Of a DNA stretch of 64,000 nucleotides, positions 46,681 to 55,458 are shown piece after piece; position 1 is the first letter of the stretch; the number at the start of each line of letters is the position of its first letter. Source of the stretch: Halomonas sp. Y3 (GTDB lineage Bacteria; Pseudomonadota; Gammaproteobacteria; Pseudomonadales; Halomonadaceae); the NCBI RefSeq assembly GCF_024137965.1, contig NZ_CP099975.1:1302001-1366000 (forward strand), in the 5' to 3' direction. The translations under genes and the position numbers were made by a program. The notes below the pieces were generated by a model. The model worked only from the letters and a program-made list of their open reading frames with translations. It had not been told where the DNA came from and did no database searches.

Positions 46681-46698
46681 CTTAAGTAAGTGCCATTC
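46681..46698 (+). repeat. Right terminal inverted repeat of the IS
   Basis: CTTAAGTAAGTGCCATTC, inverted relative to 43214-43231 with one mismatch. Confidence 0.92.
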
Positions 46699-46709
46699 GG
46701 CTCAGACCT
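46699..46709 (+). repeat. Right copy of the 11-bp target-site duplication
   Basis: GGCTCAGACCT, identical to 43203-43213. It contains the stop codon of the smr gene (46702-46704, minus strand). Confidence 0.92.
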
Positions 46710-47268
46710 CGCCGCGGCGGCGCAGCAGCACGTAGAGGGCGCCGGTGCCGCCGTCGCCGTCGGTGGCCGAGCAGAAGGCCAGCACGCCGGGCCACTCGCG
46801 CAGCCAGGCGTTGACGTGGCTCTTGATCACCGGATAGTCGCTGATGGTCCCCCAGGCCTTGCCGTGAACCACCAGTACGCAGCGCTGGCGGGCCGCCGCG
46901 GCCTCGCGCATAAAGGCCTCCAGCTCGGCTCTGGCCTCCTCCAGCGTGTAGCCGTGCAGGTCGAGCCCCGCCTCCCAGGCAAATTCACCGCGCTTGAGCC
47001 GGCTGCGCTCCCGCCAGGGCAGGTCGGGGAGGGCGAACTCCAGGTACTCCGAGGGGCGCACCGCCTCGACCCGGCCGTCGGAGGTGCGGCCGGTGCCGCC
47101 GGTCTCGTTGGCCGACTGGGCGGCGGCGCGGCGGGCCTCGGCGGCCGGGTCATCGCGACGCGGGCGGCCGGGGTCGGCGCGGTTGGTGCGCAGGGGGCGC
47201 ACGCCGGCCTCGCGCAGCGCCTGGCGGAAGGCGCTGATATCGTCATCGTCCGGGTGGTGTCGGCTCAT
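46702..47268 (-). CDS. Smr domain protein
   Basis: A 188-residue protein with a C-terminal Smr (small MutS-related) domain of about 80 residues: the LDLHGYTLEEARAEL opening and VVHGKAWGTI correspond to the conserved LDLHG and HGKG motifs. Relatives are nucleases; SmrB cleaves mRNA at collided ribosomes in E. coli, and which subtype this is remains uncertain. The N-terminal half is charged and probably disordered. Its stop codon is inside the IS target duplication, so the gene remains whole. It is divergent from prmB. Confidence 0.88.
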   Translation of the reverse strand: MSRHHPDDDDISAFRQALREAGVRPLRTNRADPGRPRRDDPAAEARRAAAQSANETGGTGRTSDGRVEAVRPSEYLEFALPDLPWRERSRLKRGEFAWEAGLDLHGYTLEEARAELEAFMREAAAARQRCVLVVHGKAWGTISDYPVIKSHVNAWLREWPGVLAFCSATDGDGGTGALYVLLRRRGEV

Positions 47269-47301
47269 GGCGGTAGCGGCCTGTTGCGTCGGGGGCTGCC
47301 C

Positions 47302-47329
47302 AGTATAGCGAGTGCAGCGTGGCTGTGAA
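47302..47329 (-). promoter_or_regulatory. Probable sigma-70 promoter of smr
   Basis: On the minus strand TTCACA (47329-47324) and TATACT (47307-47302) are 16 bases apart, 33 bases before the smr start. Confidence 0.55.
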
Positions 47330-47342
47330 CCGCTGCGGCGGT

Positions 47343-47348
47343 TACAAT
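47343..47348 (+). promoter_or_regulatory. Probable -10 box of prmB
   Basis: TACAAT placed about 34 bases before the GTG I chose as the prmB start. The -35 is weak, overlapping the divergent smr promoter. Confidence 0.45.
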
Positions 47349-47381
47349 CTGGCCTCCATGCCGACGACCACAGGACGCCAC

Positions 47382-48326
47382 GTGTCCCTTCGCAACGACT
47401 CCTCGACCCTCACGCTCTCCGATGACGAACTGCGCGATGGCCTCGTGACCCTGCGCGACTGCCTGCGCTGGGCGGCCAGCGAGTTCCACCTGGCCGGACT
47501 CTTTCACGGCCACGGCACCGACTCGCCCTGGGACGAGGCGGTGGCGCTGACCCTGGGGGCCCTGCACCTGCCCTGGAACGTCGACCCGGCGGTGCTGGAT
47601 GCGCGCCTGCTGCCCATGGAGCGGAGCCGCATCGTGGCCCTGGTGCGCGAGCGGGTGACCACCCGTCGCCCGCTCCCCTACCTGCTGGGGGAAGCCTTCT
47701 TCGCCGGTTTCCCCTTCGACGTGGACGAGCGGGTGCTGATTCCCCGCTCGCCCATCGCCGAGCTGGTCGAGCATGGCTTTGCCGCCTGGTTCCCCGAGGA
47801 GCCGCCGGCCCGGGTGCTCGACCTCTGCACCGGCTCCGGCTGCATCGGCATCGCCGCGGCGCTGCATCTGCCCACCTGCGAGGTGGATCTCGGCGATATC
47901 AGCGAGGAGGCCCTGGCCGTGGCGCGCCAGAACATCAGTCGCCACGACCTGGGGGAGCGGGTGCGCGCCGTGCACTCCGACCTCTTCGCCGGGCTGCCCG
48001 GCCGCTATGACCTGATCGTCTCCAATCCGCCCTATGTGGACGCCCGGGACCTGGCCACCATGCCCGCCGAGTTCCGCCACGAGCCGGCTCTCGCCCTGGG
48101 CGCCGGTGCCGACGGTCTGGATATCGTGCGACGCATCCTGCGCGAGGCCCGCGATCATCTCACCGAGCGCGGCGTGCTGATCGTCGAGGTCGGCAACTCC
48201 GACCGCCATCTGGAGGCCGCCTTCCCCGAGGTGCCCTTCCTGTGGCTCGAGTTCGAGCGCGGCGGCCAGGGCGTCTTCGCCCTCACCGCCGATGAACTCG
48301 ATGCCCATGCGGCGTCCTTCGCCTGA
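47382..48326 (+). CDS. prmB: 50S ribosomal protein L3 glutamine methyltransferase PrmB
   Basis: Methylates Gln150 of ribosomal protein L3 using S-adenosylmethionine. The SAM motif is [17 protein letters not shown], and the catalytic NPPY is in [11 protein letters not shown] choose the GTG at 47382 ([12 protein letters not shown]), giving 314 residues, since AGGA lies six bases upstream and a -10 box sits further up. The ATG at 47358 is an alternative. aroC follows 44 bases downstream, the usual gammaproteobacterial order. Confidence 0.94.
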   Translation: MSLRNDSSTLTLSDDELRDGLVTLRDCLRWAASEFHLAGLFHGHGTDSPWDEAVALTLGALHLPWNVDPAVLDARLLPMERSRIVALVRERVTTRRPLPYLLGEAFFAGFPFDVDERVLIPRSPIAELVEHGFAAWFPEEPPARVLDLCTGSGCIGIAAALHLPTCEVDLGDISEEALAVARQNISRHDLGERVRAVHSDLFAGLPGRYDLIVSNPPYVDARDLATMPAEFRHEPALALGAGADGLDIVRRILREARDHLTERGVLIVEVGNSDRHLEAAFPEVPFLWLEFERGGQGVFALTADELDAHAASFA

Positions 48327-48370
48327 TCCACCTCGCCTTCGTTTCGCCACCCCGTCTAGGAGAAGCGCCC

Positions 48371-49456
48371 ATGTCCGGCAACACCTTCGGCAAGCTGTTT
48401 ACCGTCACCACCTTCGGCGAGAGCCATGGCCCCGCCCTTGGCGCCATCGTCGACGGCTGTCCCCCGGGGCTGCCGCTCACCGAGGCCGACCTGCAGCGCG
48501 ACCTGGACCGCCGCCGCCCCGGCACCTCCCGCCACACCACCCAGCGCCGGGAGCCCGACCGGGTCAAGATCCTCTCCGGGGTCTTCGAGGGGGTGACCAC
48601 CGGCACCGCCATCGGCCTTTTGATCGAGAATACCGACCAGCGCTCCAAGGATTACGGCAACATCAAGGACCAGTTCCGCCCGGCCCACGCCGACTACAGC
48701 TACCACCACAAGTACGGGGTGCGCGACTACCGGGGCGGCGGTCGCTCCAGCGCCCGGGAGACCGCCATGCGCGTGGCCGCCGGCGCCATCGCCAAGCAGT
48801 ACCTGGCCAGCCAGGGCATTGCCGTGCGCGGCTACATGAGCCAGCTTGGCCCCATCGCGATCGACTTCAAGCAGTGGGAGGCGGTGGAGCAGAACGCCTT
48901 CTTCTGCCCCGACCCGGAGCGCGTCGCCGAGCTCGAGGCCTACATGGATCAGCTGCGCCGGGACCAGGACTCGGTGGGGGCGAAGATCACCGTGGTGGCC
49001 GAGGGGGTTTCCCCCGGTCTCGGCGAGCCGGTCTTCGACCGTCTGGATGCCGAGCTGGCCCACGGCCTGATGAGCATCAACGCGGTGAAGGGGGTGGAGA
49101 TCGGTGACGGCTTCGCCAGCGTGGCCCAGCGTGGCAGCGAACACCGCGACGAGATGACCCCCGAGGGCTTTCTCTCCAACCACGCCGGCGGCGTGCTGGG
49201 CGGCATCTCCAGCGGCCAGGCCATCGTCGCCCACCTGGCCCTCAAGCCCACCTCCAGTATCACCACCCCGGGGCGCTCCATCGACGTCCATGGCAACCCC
49301 GTGGAGGTGATCACCAAGGGGCGTCACGACCCCTGCGTGGGCATCCGCGCCACCCCCATCGCCGAGGCGATGATGGCGCTGACCCTGATGGACCATCTGC
49401 TGCGCCACCGCGCCCAGAACGCGGACGTCAGCGTGGCGACGCCCGTCCTGCGCTGA
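48371..49456 (+). CDS. aroC: Chorismate synthase
   Basis: Converts 5-enolpyruvylshikimate 3-phosphate to chorismate with reduced FMN, the last step of the shikimate pathway. Signature segments are [42 protein letters not shown] and [16 protein letters not shown]. Length 361 residues is normal. GGAGAAG precedes the ATG. It probably shares a transcript with prmB. Confidence 0.97.
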   Translation: MSGNTFGKLFTVTTFGESHGPALGAIVDGCPPGLPLTEADLQRDLDRRRPGTSRHTTQRREPDRVKILSGVFEGVTTGTAIGLLIENTDQRSKDYGNIKDQFRPAHADYSYHHKYGVRDYRGGGRSSARETAMRVAAGAIAKQYLASQGIAVRGYMSQLGPIAIDFKQWEAVEQNAFFCPDPERVAELEAYMDQLRRDQDSVGAKITVVAEGVSPGLGEPVFDRLDAELAHGLMSINAVKGVEIGDGFASVAQRGSEHRDEMTPEGFLSNHAGGVLGGISSGQAIVAHLALKPTSSITTPGRSIDVHGNPVEVITKGRHDPCVGIRATPIAEAMMALTLMDHLLRHRAQNADVSVATPVLR

Positions 49457-49467
49457 AAGGGAAAGCG

Positions 49468-49498
49468 TTGAGGCTGCGGCTGACGGGGCTGCTACACT
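49468..49498 (+). promoter_or_regulatory. Possible promoter of the DUF6489 gene
   Basis: TTGAGG (49468-49473) and TACACT (49493-49498), with a rather long 19-base spacer, about 31 bases before the start codon. Confidence 0.4.
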
Positions 49499-49529
49499 GG
49501 CTGCAAGTTCCCATGGACAGGACATCGTC

Positions 49530-49940
49530 ATGAAGATCAACGTCGAGTTCGACCTCACTCCCGAAGAGTTTCGCCAGGCCCTGGGCCTGCCCGATGTGGC
49601 GGTATTCCAGCAGCAGGTTCTGGAGCAGATCCAGAAGCAGATGGAGTCCGGCGTGGAGGGCTATGACCCCATGAGCCTGATGCAGCCCTTCCTGCAGCAG
49701 TCGGGCATGGGTCAAGGGCTGACCCAGGGGCTCTCCCAGGGCCTCTCCCAGGGGCTCTCCAGCTTCGGTACCTATCAGCAGATGATGCTCGACATGCTCA
49801 AGCAGGCCGGCCAGAGCGCCGCCCAAGGCAAGTCCGAAGCAAGCCCTGACGACGCCGGCGCCAGCAGCAAGGCCTCCGGCCGCAGCACGGCGAAGAAGGG
49901 AGCGGCCAGCGCCAGCTCCCGGGCCAAGCGCAACGGCTAG
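49530..49940 (+). CDS. DUF6489-like protein of the PHA region
   Basis: A 136-residue protein beginning MKINVEFDLTPEEFRQALGLPD, which I link to the DUF6489 family with moderate confidence. The middle has a short repeat GLTQGLSQGLSQGLSS encoded by near-identical 12-base units; the tail is rich in Ala, Ser and Lys. Function is unknown. Location next to a phasin and PHA synthase suggests a granule-related role, like other amphipathic, low-complexity granule proteins, but that is inference. Confidence 0.75.
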   Translation: MKINVEFDLTPEEFRQALGLPDVAVFQQQVLEQIQKQMESGVEGYDPMSLMQPFLQQSGMGQGLTQGLSQGLSQGLSSFGTYQQMMLDMLKQAGQSAAQGKSEASPDDAGASSKASGRSTAKKGAASASSRAKRNG

Positions 49941-49963
49941 GCCGATATTCGCCTTTCATCGTC

Positions 49964-49992
49964 TTGCAACCTTTGGCATGGCAGACTAGGCT
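49964..49992 (+). promoter_or_regulatory. Probable phasin promoter
   Basis: TTGCAA (49964-49969), 17 bases, TAGGCT (49987-49992), about 67 bases before the phasin start. Confidence 0.5.
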
Positions 49993-50007
49993 TTGTGCAG
50001 TGCAACA
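49993..50007 (+). promoter_or_regulatory. Candidate PhaR-type operator at the phasin promoter
   Basis: TTGTGCAGTGCAACA contains the imperfect inverted repeat TGCA-G-TGCA and overlaps the likely transcription start. PHA repressors of the PhaR family bind TGC-rich repeats near phasin promoters. This is a suggestion from position and sequence. Confidence 0.35.
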
Positions 50008-50058
50008 TGGCGGCGGGCGCTTCCCGCACGCCCTGAGTTACAACATGAGGACGCCCCC

Positions 50059-50475
50059 ATGCAGGACAAGATGATCGAAGCCTTCAACGAGCAGACCCGT
50101 CAGTTCTTCGAGCCGATGCGCAAGCTCAACTCCCTGATGCTGGACAACATGGAAAAGCTGACCCAGTACCAGATGGAGTCCATGAAGCGCTACAGCCAGC
50201 TCGGCACCGAGCGCCTGCGCGATGCCAGCGAAGTGGCCGATGCCGACTCCCTCCAGGAGTTCAGCGCCCGCCAGGCCGAGGTGATGAACCAGCTCTCCCA
50301 GCAGATGCTGGAAGACGCCAAGGCGCTCTCAGAGATGAGCCTGGAGTTCAAGGCCGAGCTCGAGAAGCTCTTCGCCGAGCAGGCCAAGGTGGTCGAGCAG
50401 GCCCAGAAGGGCGCAGCGCCCGCCAAGGATGAGCCGGCCAAGGCGCAGTCCACCCGGGGCGGCAGCAAGAGCTGA
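50059..50475 (+). CDS. phaP: Phasin
   Basis: A 138-residue amphipathic helical protein of the phasin family that coats PHA granules. It opens MQDKMIEAFNEQTRQFFEPM and continues as long helices with regular hydrophobic spacing (MRKLNSLMLDNMEKLTQYQ), then an Ala/Lys-rich tail ending RGGSKS. The start at 50059 is chosen because a longer frame needs a TTG and crosses the promoter. phaC follows 131 bases later, so both serve granule formation. Confidence 0.85.
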   Translation: MQDKMIEAFNEQTRQFFEPMRKLNSLMLDNMEKLTQYQMESMKRYSQLGTERLRDASEVADADSLQEFSARQAEVMNQLSQQMLEDAKALSEMSLEFKAELEKLFAEQAKVVEQAQKGAAPAKDEPAKAQSTRGGSKS

Positions 50476-50606
50476 TTGCCAGACCGGTCTCAAGCCGGCG
50501 GCCCCGCCGGGGCCGCTGACCGAGCCGCCACGCCTCTCAGGAAGGCGCGGCGGCCCGTCTCATTCGTAGCAGGCGTGGCAGGCGCCGCGCGCGTCAGGAG
50601 GGGTCA

Positions 50607-52451
50607 ATGCAGCCAGGGGTTGAAGCACCGACACAGGCCGAGCTCGAGGCGTGGAACGCCCAGCTCAAGGAGATTGGCGAGGAGTACCGCGCCCTGATGG
50701 GCGATCTGCTGGAGCGCATCGTGCCCAGCGACGCCGCGGGCTCCGTCTATGGCGACATGCGCGAGAGCTTCCAGGCCGCCGCCGAGGCGCTGATGGGGAA
50801 CCCGCCCCAGCTGTGGCAGGCCCAGGCACAGCTGATGCAGGACCAGTTCCAGCTCTGGCAGCACGGCCTGCGGGCGCTGTCCGGCGAGCCGGTGGAGCCG
50901 CTGGTGACGCCCGGACGCGGCGATCGCCGCTTCCAGGACGAGGCCTGGCGCCAGGATCCCTACTACCAGGCGATCATGCAGCAGTACCTGCTCTTCTCGC
51001 GCATGGTGGAGCAGCTGATCGAGGGGCTCGAGCTGCCCGACGATCAGAAGCAGCGCCTCGGCTTCTATGCCCGCCAGCTGGTCAACGCCATGGCGCCGAC
51101 CAACTTCGTCACTACCAACCCCGAGGTGATGCGCAAGACCCTCGAGACCCGCGGGCAGAACCTGGTCGATGGCCTTAACCGGCTGCGCCAGGACCTGGAT
51201 AACTCCGCCGAGGGCCTCAACGTCACCATGACCGATCGCAGCGCCTTCGAGGTGGGTCGCAATATCGCCGTGACCCCTGGCTCGGTGGTCTACGAGAATG
51301 AGCTGATCCAGCTGATCCAGTACGCGCCGACCACCGAAAAGGTCTTCAAGACGCCGCTGCTGGTCATTCCGCCCTGGATCAACAAGTACTACATCCTCGA
51401 CCTGCGCGAGGACAACTCCTTCGTCAAGTGGCTGGTGGCCCAGGGACACACCGTCTTCCTGACCTCCTGGCGCAACCCCGGCCCCGAGCAGCGCGACCTG
51501 ACCTGGGCCGACTACATGCAGCTGGGCCCCATCGCCGCCATGGAGGCGATCGAGCAGGCCACGGGCGAGAAGTCGGTGAACCTGCTGAGCTACTGCGTCG
51601 GCGGCACCCTGGCGGCCTCCACCGTGGCCTTCCTGACCAGCACCCGTCGCGGGCGCAAGGTGAAGTCGGCCACCTACATGACCACCCTGCAGGACTTCCG
51701 CGACCCGGGCGAGATCGGCGTCTTCCTCAACGAGCCGGTGCTCCAGGGCATCGAGGCCAAGATGGAGCGCGACGGCTACCTGGACGGCCGCGTCATGGCC
51801 TTCAGCTTCAACCTGCTGCGTGAGAACGACCTCTTCTGGTCCTTCTATATCAGCAACTACCTGAAGGGTGACGTGCCGGCCCCCTTCGACCTGCTCTACT
51901 GGAACACCGACGGCACCAACCTGCCGGCGGGCACCCACGGCTGGTACCTGCGTCACATGTACCTGGAGAACCGCCTGGTGGAGCCCGGCGGGATCGAGCT
52001 CGACGGCGTCAAGATCGACCTGCGCAAGGTCTCCACGCCGAGCTACTTCCTCTCCACCCGGGAGGACCATATCGCCAAGTGGAACAGCACCTACTACGGG
52101 GCGCTGCTGCCCAAGGGGCCGGTCAAGTTCGTGCTGGGGGGCTCCGGCCATATCGCCGGGGTGGTCAACCCGCCCCACAAGAACAAGTACGGCTACTGGA
52201 CCAACGATGCCCTGCCGGAGACCCATGAGGAGTGGCTGGCCGGTGCCGAGCAGCAGGAAGGCTCCTGGTGGCCCCACTGGCAGGCGTGGATGACCGAGAA
52301 CGGCTACGCCGACCCGGCAGCCGAGAAGATGGTCCCCGCTCGCCAGCCCGGCGACGGCGAACTCGAGATCATCGAGCCGGCTCCCGGTCGCTACGTCAGG
52401 ATGACCATTCCCGAGGTGCTGGGCGAGATCCCGACTTCGTCGAAAGCCTGA
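50607..52451 (+). CDS. phaC: Class I poly(3-hydroxyalkanoate) synthase
   Basis: Polymerises (R)-3-hydroxyacyl-CoA into PHA on granules. The lipase-like box with catalytic cysteine is LSYCVGGTLAAS (C330); the aspartate is D487 in REDHIAKW and the histidine H515 in GGSGHIAGVVNPP. At 614 residues and with no phaE or phaR subunit adjacent, it is a class I enzyme, expected to prefer short-chain monomers. AGGAGG precedes the ATG. phaA and phaB are not in the window. A strong terminator closes the gene. Confidence 0.95.
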   Translation: MQPGVEAPTQAELEAWNAQLKEIGEEYRALMGDLLERIVPSDAAGSVYGDMRESFQAAAEALMGNPPQLWQAQAQLMQDQFQLWQHGLRALSGEPVEPLVTPGRGDRRFQDEAWRQDPYYQAIMQQYLLFSRMVEQLIEGLELPDDQKQRLGFYARQLVNAMAPTNFVTTNPEVMRKTLETRGQNLVDGLNRLRQDLDNSAEGLNVTMTDRSAFEVGRNIAVTPGSVVYENELIQLIQYAPTTEKVFKTPLLVIPPWINKYYILDLREDNSFVKWLVAQGHTVFLTSWRNPGPEQRDLTWADYMQLGPIAAMEAIEQATGEKSVNLLSYCVGGTLAASTVAFLTSTRRGRKVKSATYMTTLQDFRDPGEIGVFLNEPVLQGIEAKMERDGYLDGRVMAFSFNLLRENDLFWSFYISNYLKGDVPAPFDLLYWNTDGTNLPAGTHGWYLRHMYLENRLVEPGGIELDGVKIDLRKVSTPSYFLSTREDHIAKWNSTYYGALLPKGPVKFVLGGSGHIAGVVNPPHKNKYGYWTNDALPETHEEWLAGAEQQEGSWWPHWQAWMTENGYADPAAEKMVPARQPGDGELEIIEPAPGRYVRMTIPEVLGEIPTSSKA

Positions 52452-52467
52452 AGCTGTAAGCTGTAAG

Positions 52468-52505
52468 AAGAAGCGCCCAGCCGAGTCATCGGCTGGGCGC
52501 TTCTT
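52468..52505. terminator. Bidirectional terminator after phaC
   Basis: Perfect 17-bp stem AAGAAGCGCCCAGCCGA / TCGGCTGGGCGCTTCTT with a GTCA loop, between phaC and the converging lnt operon. Confidence 0.88.
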
Positions 52506-52556
52506 GTTGGGTTCAGCGCAGAGTGGCGTGCCTCCATCGCCCAATGAATTGGGCTC

Positions 52557-54029
52557 CTACGCGGCGGGGCGGCGGCGCAGCCGCAGCCCCGGCAGCACCA
52601 GCAGGGCGGCGAGCAGCCAGGCGGGCCAGCTGCCGGTGCGGGTGAAGGGGGTGAGGCCCGCCATGGGGCGCACCTCGCCGGTGATGCTGGTCATCTCGAA
52701 CTGGGGCGCCCGGGCGGTGACGCGCCCCTGGGGGTCGACGATCACGGTCACCCCGTTGCTGGTGGCGCGCACCAGGTAGCGGCCGTTCTCGAGCGCCCGC
52801 AGCCGGGCCATCTGCAGGTGCTGTAATGGGCCGATGGACTCGCCGAACCAGGTGTCATTGGAGACCGTCATCAGCAGGGCGCTGTTTCGGGCGCGCTCGG
52901 CCACCAGGTCGGCGTAGATGATCTCGTAGCAGATGGCGTTGCCGATGGTGGTGCCGGCGGCGACCATCGGCGCCTGGCCCGAGGGTCCCGGGGTCATGGC
53001 GGGCATCGGCAGGTCGAAGAAGGCGATGGTGCCCCGCAGCAGGCTCTCCAGGGGCAGGTACTCGCCGAAGGGCACCAGGTGCTCCTTGCGGTACTCCCCC
53101 TCGGCGTTGCCGAGGCCGATCACGCTGTTGAAGTAGCGTCCCTGGGCCTCGCGCTGGAGAATGCCGGTGATCAGGGCGGCATCGGGGGAGAGGTTGGACT
53201 GCACGCGCTCGAGGATCGGCCGCGCCTGATCCTCGAACATCGGCAGCGCCGCCTCGGGCCAGACGATCAGGTCGAGATCGTCGGGCTGGTTGCGAGTCAG
53301 CTCGGCGTAGCGGTTGGCCGCCTCGCGCTGCCCCTCCGGGGTCCATTTGATCAGCTGGTCCAGATTGCCCTGCAGCAGGGCGACCCGCAGCGGCTCGCCG
53401 GCGGGCTGGGTCCACTGGGTCGGCAGCGCCAGGGGGGCGAGCCAGAGAGCGGCTACCGGGGCGGCGGCCCACCAGCGCCGGGCCAGGAACTCCACCAGCA
53501 GGGTGCCGGTGAGGGCGGTGATTAGCGACAGCAGGTAGACGCCGCCCACCGGGGCCCAGGGAGCCAGGGGGGAGTCCACGTGAGCGGAGCCCAGCAGCAG
53601 CCAGGGAAAGCCGGTGAAGAGCCAGGTGCGCAGCCACTCGCCGAGCACCCAGGCGCCGGCAAAGGTGAGGAAGGCCAGCCGCGCCCCGGTGAGCCGGCGA
53701 TAGAGCCACAGGGTGACGGCCAGGAAGAGCGCCATGCTGGCCACGAACAGCGCGGTGAGAAACACCGCCAGGGGCACGCCGGTATAGCCGTAGTCATGGA
53801 TCGAGACGTAGACCCAGGAGGCGCCGGAGCCGAACAGCCCGATGCCGTAGCACCAGCCGCGCAGGGCGGCCTGTCCGGGTGTCAGGGTGTGAATACCCAG
53901 GTAGACCAGCCCCACGGCCACGGGGCCGAGCCACCACAGCTCGAAGGGCGAGGCGGTGAGGGTCGTCAGTACCCCGGCGGCCAGCGCCAGCAGGCAGCCC
54001 AGGAGCGGAGAGAGTCGCAGCTCGGACAT
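52557..54029 (-). CDS. lnt: Apolipoprotein N-acyltransferase
   Basis: Adds the third acyl chain to the N-terminal cysteine of lipoproteins in the inner membrane. Six or so membrane helices (about residues 10-220) precede a nitrilase-like domain with the catalytic triad: glutamate in VWPEAALP, lysine in YRKEHLVPFGEYLP and cysteine in GNAICYEIIYADL. A last helix near the C-terminus is followed by an arginine-rich end. Length 490 residues. It is the last gene of the miaB-phoH-ybeY-corC-lnt run, and corC lies 57 bases upstream. Confidence 0.95.
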   Translation of the reverse strand: MSELRLSPLLGCLLALAAGVLTTLTASPFELWWLGPVAVGLVYLGIHTLTPGQAALRGWCYGIGLFGSGASWVYVSIHDYGYTGVPLAVFLTALFVASMALFLAVTLWLYRRLTGARLAFLTFAGAWVLGEWLRTWLFTGFPWLLLGSAHVDSPLAPWAPVGGVYLLSLITALTGTLLVEFLARRWWAAAPVAALWLAPLALPTQWTQPAGEPLRVALLQGNLDQLIKWTPEGQREAANRYAELTRNQPDDLDLIVWPEAALPMFEDQARPILERVQSNLSPDAALITGILQREAQGRYFNSVIGLGNAEGEYRKEHLVPFGEYLPLESLLRGTIAFFDLPMPAMTPGPSGQAPMVAAGTTIGNAICYEIIYADLVAERARNSALLMTVSNDTWFGESIGPLQHLQMARLRALENGRYLVRATSNGVTVIVDPQGRVTARAPQFEMTSITGEVRPMAGLTPFTRTGSWPAWLLAALLVLPGLRLRRRPAA

Positions 54030-54085
54030 GATGACTTTCCGTGTCGGGTTCGGTTGACAGAAATGCCGTGTCAGGCGCGGAGGGC

Positions 54086-54955
54086 TCAGCCCTCATCCTG
54101 CCCGCCGGCGGGCTCGGCTTCCAGCAGGCGGATGCGGCGATTGTCGGCGTTGAGCACGGTGAAGCGCCAGCCGCCGATCTCGGTGTGCTCGCCGCGCCCG
54201 GGGAGGTGGCCGAAGCGCTGCATCACCAGTCCCCCCAGGGTATCGAACTCCTCGTCGGAGAAGCGGGTCGCGAAGCGCTCGTTGAAGTCCTCGATGGGGG
54301 TCAGGGCGCGGATGGCGTAGCGGCCATCGCCCAGCTCGCGGATATCCTCCTCCTCGTCGGCGTCGTGCTCGTCCTCGATCTCGCCGACGATCTCCTCGAG
54401 GATGTCCTCGATGGTGACGATGCCGGCGGTGCCCCCATATTCGTCCACCACGACCGCCATATGGTTGTGGGTGTCCTGGAACTCCTTGAGCAGGCTGTTG
54501 AGCCGCTTGGACTCCGGCACGAAGAGCGCCGGGCGCACCACCTCCTCGAGGCGGAAGGGGCGGGTGCTCTCCTGGCCTCGCTGCAGCAGGGGCAGGAGGT
54601 CCTTGGCCAGCAGAATCCCCTTGACCTCGTCGAGGTTCTCGCCGATCACCGGGTAGCGGGAGTGGCCGGTCTCCAGGATCAGCGACAGATACTCCTCCAG
54701 GGGCTGGTCGAGGCCGATGGCGGTGACCTGGGAGCGGGGAATCAGCACCTCGCGCACCTGCTGGTCGCTGATCTGCAGGGCGCCCTCGATGATCATCATG
54801 GCGTCCTGCTCGAGCTTCAGGCGGCTGGCCGCCTGGCGCAGGAAGGCGAGCAGTTCGTCGCGGGAGCTGGGTTCATCGCTGTCGCTGGACAGCGCGCCCA
54901 GCAGCTTGTCCAGCCAGGATCGGCCGCCCTGGCCGCTCGATCGGTCGTCGCTCAT
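54086..54955 (-). CDS. corC: CorC/HlyC family CBS-domain protein
   Basis: A 289-residue soluble protein with two CBS domains (about residues 65-190) and a C-terminal CorC_HlyC transporter-associated domain (about 205-285, [20 protein letters not shown]). It carries [17 protein letters not shown] and [20 protein letters not shown] split as [10 protein letters not shown] and [10 protein letters not shown]. Once linked to cobalt/magnesium efflux, its exact role is unsure. It overlaps ybeY by four bases. Confidence 0.93.
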   Translation of the reverse strand: MSDDRSSGQGGRSWLDKLLGALSSDSDEPSSRDELLAFLRQAASRLKLEQDAMMIIEGALQISDQQVREVLIPRSQVTAIGLDQPLEEYLSLILETGHSRYPVIGENLDEVKGILLAKDLLPLLQRGQESTRPFRLEEVVRPALFVPESKRLNSLLKEFQDTHNHMAVVVDEYGGTAGIVTIEDILEEIVGEIEDEHDADEEEDIRELGDGRYAIRALTPIEDFNERFATRFSDEEFDTLGGLVMQRFGHLPGRGEHTEIGGWRFTVLNADNRRIRLLEAEPAGGQDEG

Positions 54956-55458
54956 GGGTCGGGTCTCTTGTCCTCGGGATCGCGATGGGAGGCAGGCTGG
55001 GTGACGAGATAGGGGTCGGCGATGTCGAACTCGGCGAGGATCTCGCGTTCGAGCCGCTCCATCGCCTCGGCCTCCTCATCCTCGATATGGTCATGGCCGA
55101 GCAGGTGCAGGGTGCCGTGGACCACCATGTGAGCGTAGTGATCGGCGAGCGCCTTGTCCTGCTCGGCGGCCTCGGCTACCACCACCGGATGGCAGATCAC
55201 CAGGTCGCCCAGTAGCGGCAGCGCCACCCCGGGCGGGCTCTCGAAGGGGAAGGAGAGCACATTGGTAGGGCGGTCGCGGCCGCGGTAGTCGCGGTTGAGG
55301 GCCTGGCTCTCCTCACTGTCCACCAGGCGCACGGTCAGCTCGCTGTCGGCGGCGACGTCGTGGCGGGCGAGCACCGCGGCCACCCAGGCCTCCAGCTCCG
55401 CCTGGCCGGGCAGTCCCTCGGCCTCGATGGCCTGCTGGCGATCGACCACCGGGCTCAT
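54952..55458 (-). CDS. ybeY: Endoribonuclease / rRNA maturation factor YbeY
   Basis: Zinc-dependent endoribonuclease needed for 16S rRNA 3' end processing and ribosome quality control. The metal motif is [11 protein letters not shown], and the family segment [18 protein letters not shown] is present. I start at the ATG at 55458 ([15 protein letters not shown]), giving 168 residues; the open frame extends much further upstream but that part overlaps phoH in another frame. Four-base overlaps with phoH and corC link it to that operon. Confidence 0.94.
   Translation of the reverse strand: MSPVVDRQQAIEAEGLPGQAELEAWVAAVLARHDVAADSELTVRLVDSEESQALNRDYRGRDRPTNVLSFPFESPPGVALPLLGDLVICHPVVVAEAAEQDKALADHYAHMVVHGTLHLLGHDHIEDEEAEAMERLEREILAEFDIADPYLVTQPASHRDPEDKRPDP

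Larger units (their letters stand above)
43214..46698 (-). mobile_element. IS4-family insertion sequence, interrupted by a group II intron
   Basis: An insertion sequence of about 1,500 bp once the intron is removed (3,485 bp with it). It is bounded by 18-bp inverted repeats and an 11-bp direct repeat. The single transposase gene, read on the minus strand, has the DDE and Y-x2-R-x3-E-x6-K pattern of the IS4 family, which also typically makes 10-13 bp duplications. It sits between the stop codons of the patatin-like gene and smr. It is probably inactive because of a frameshift. Confidence 0.9.
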
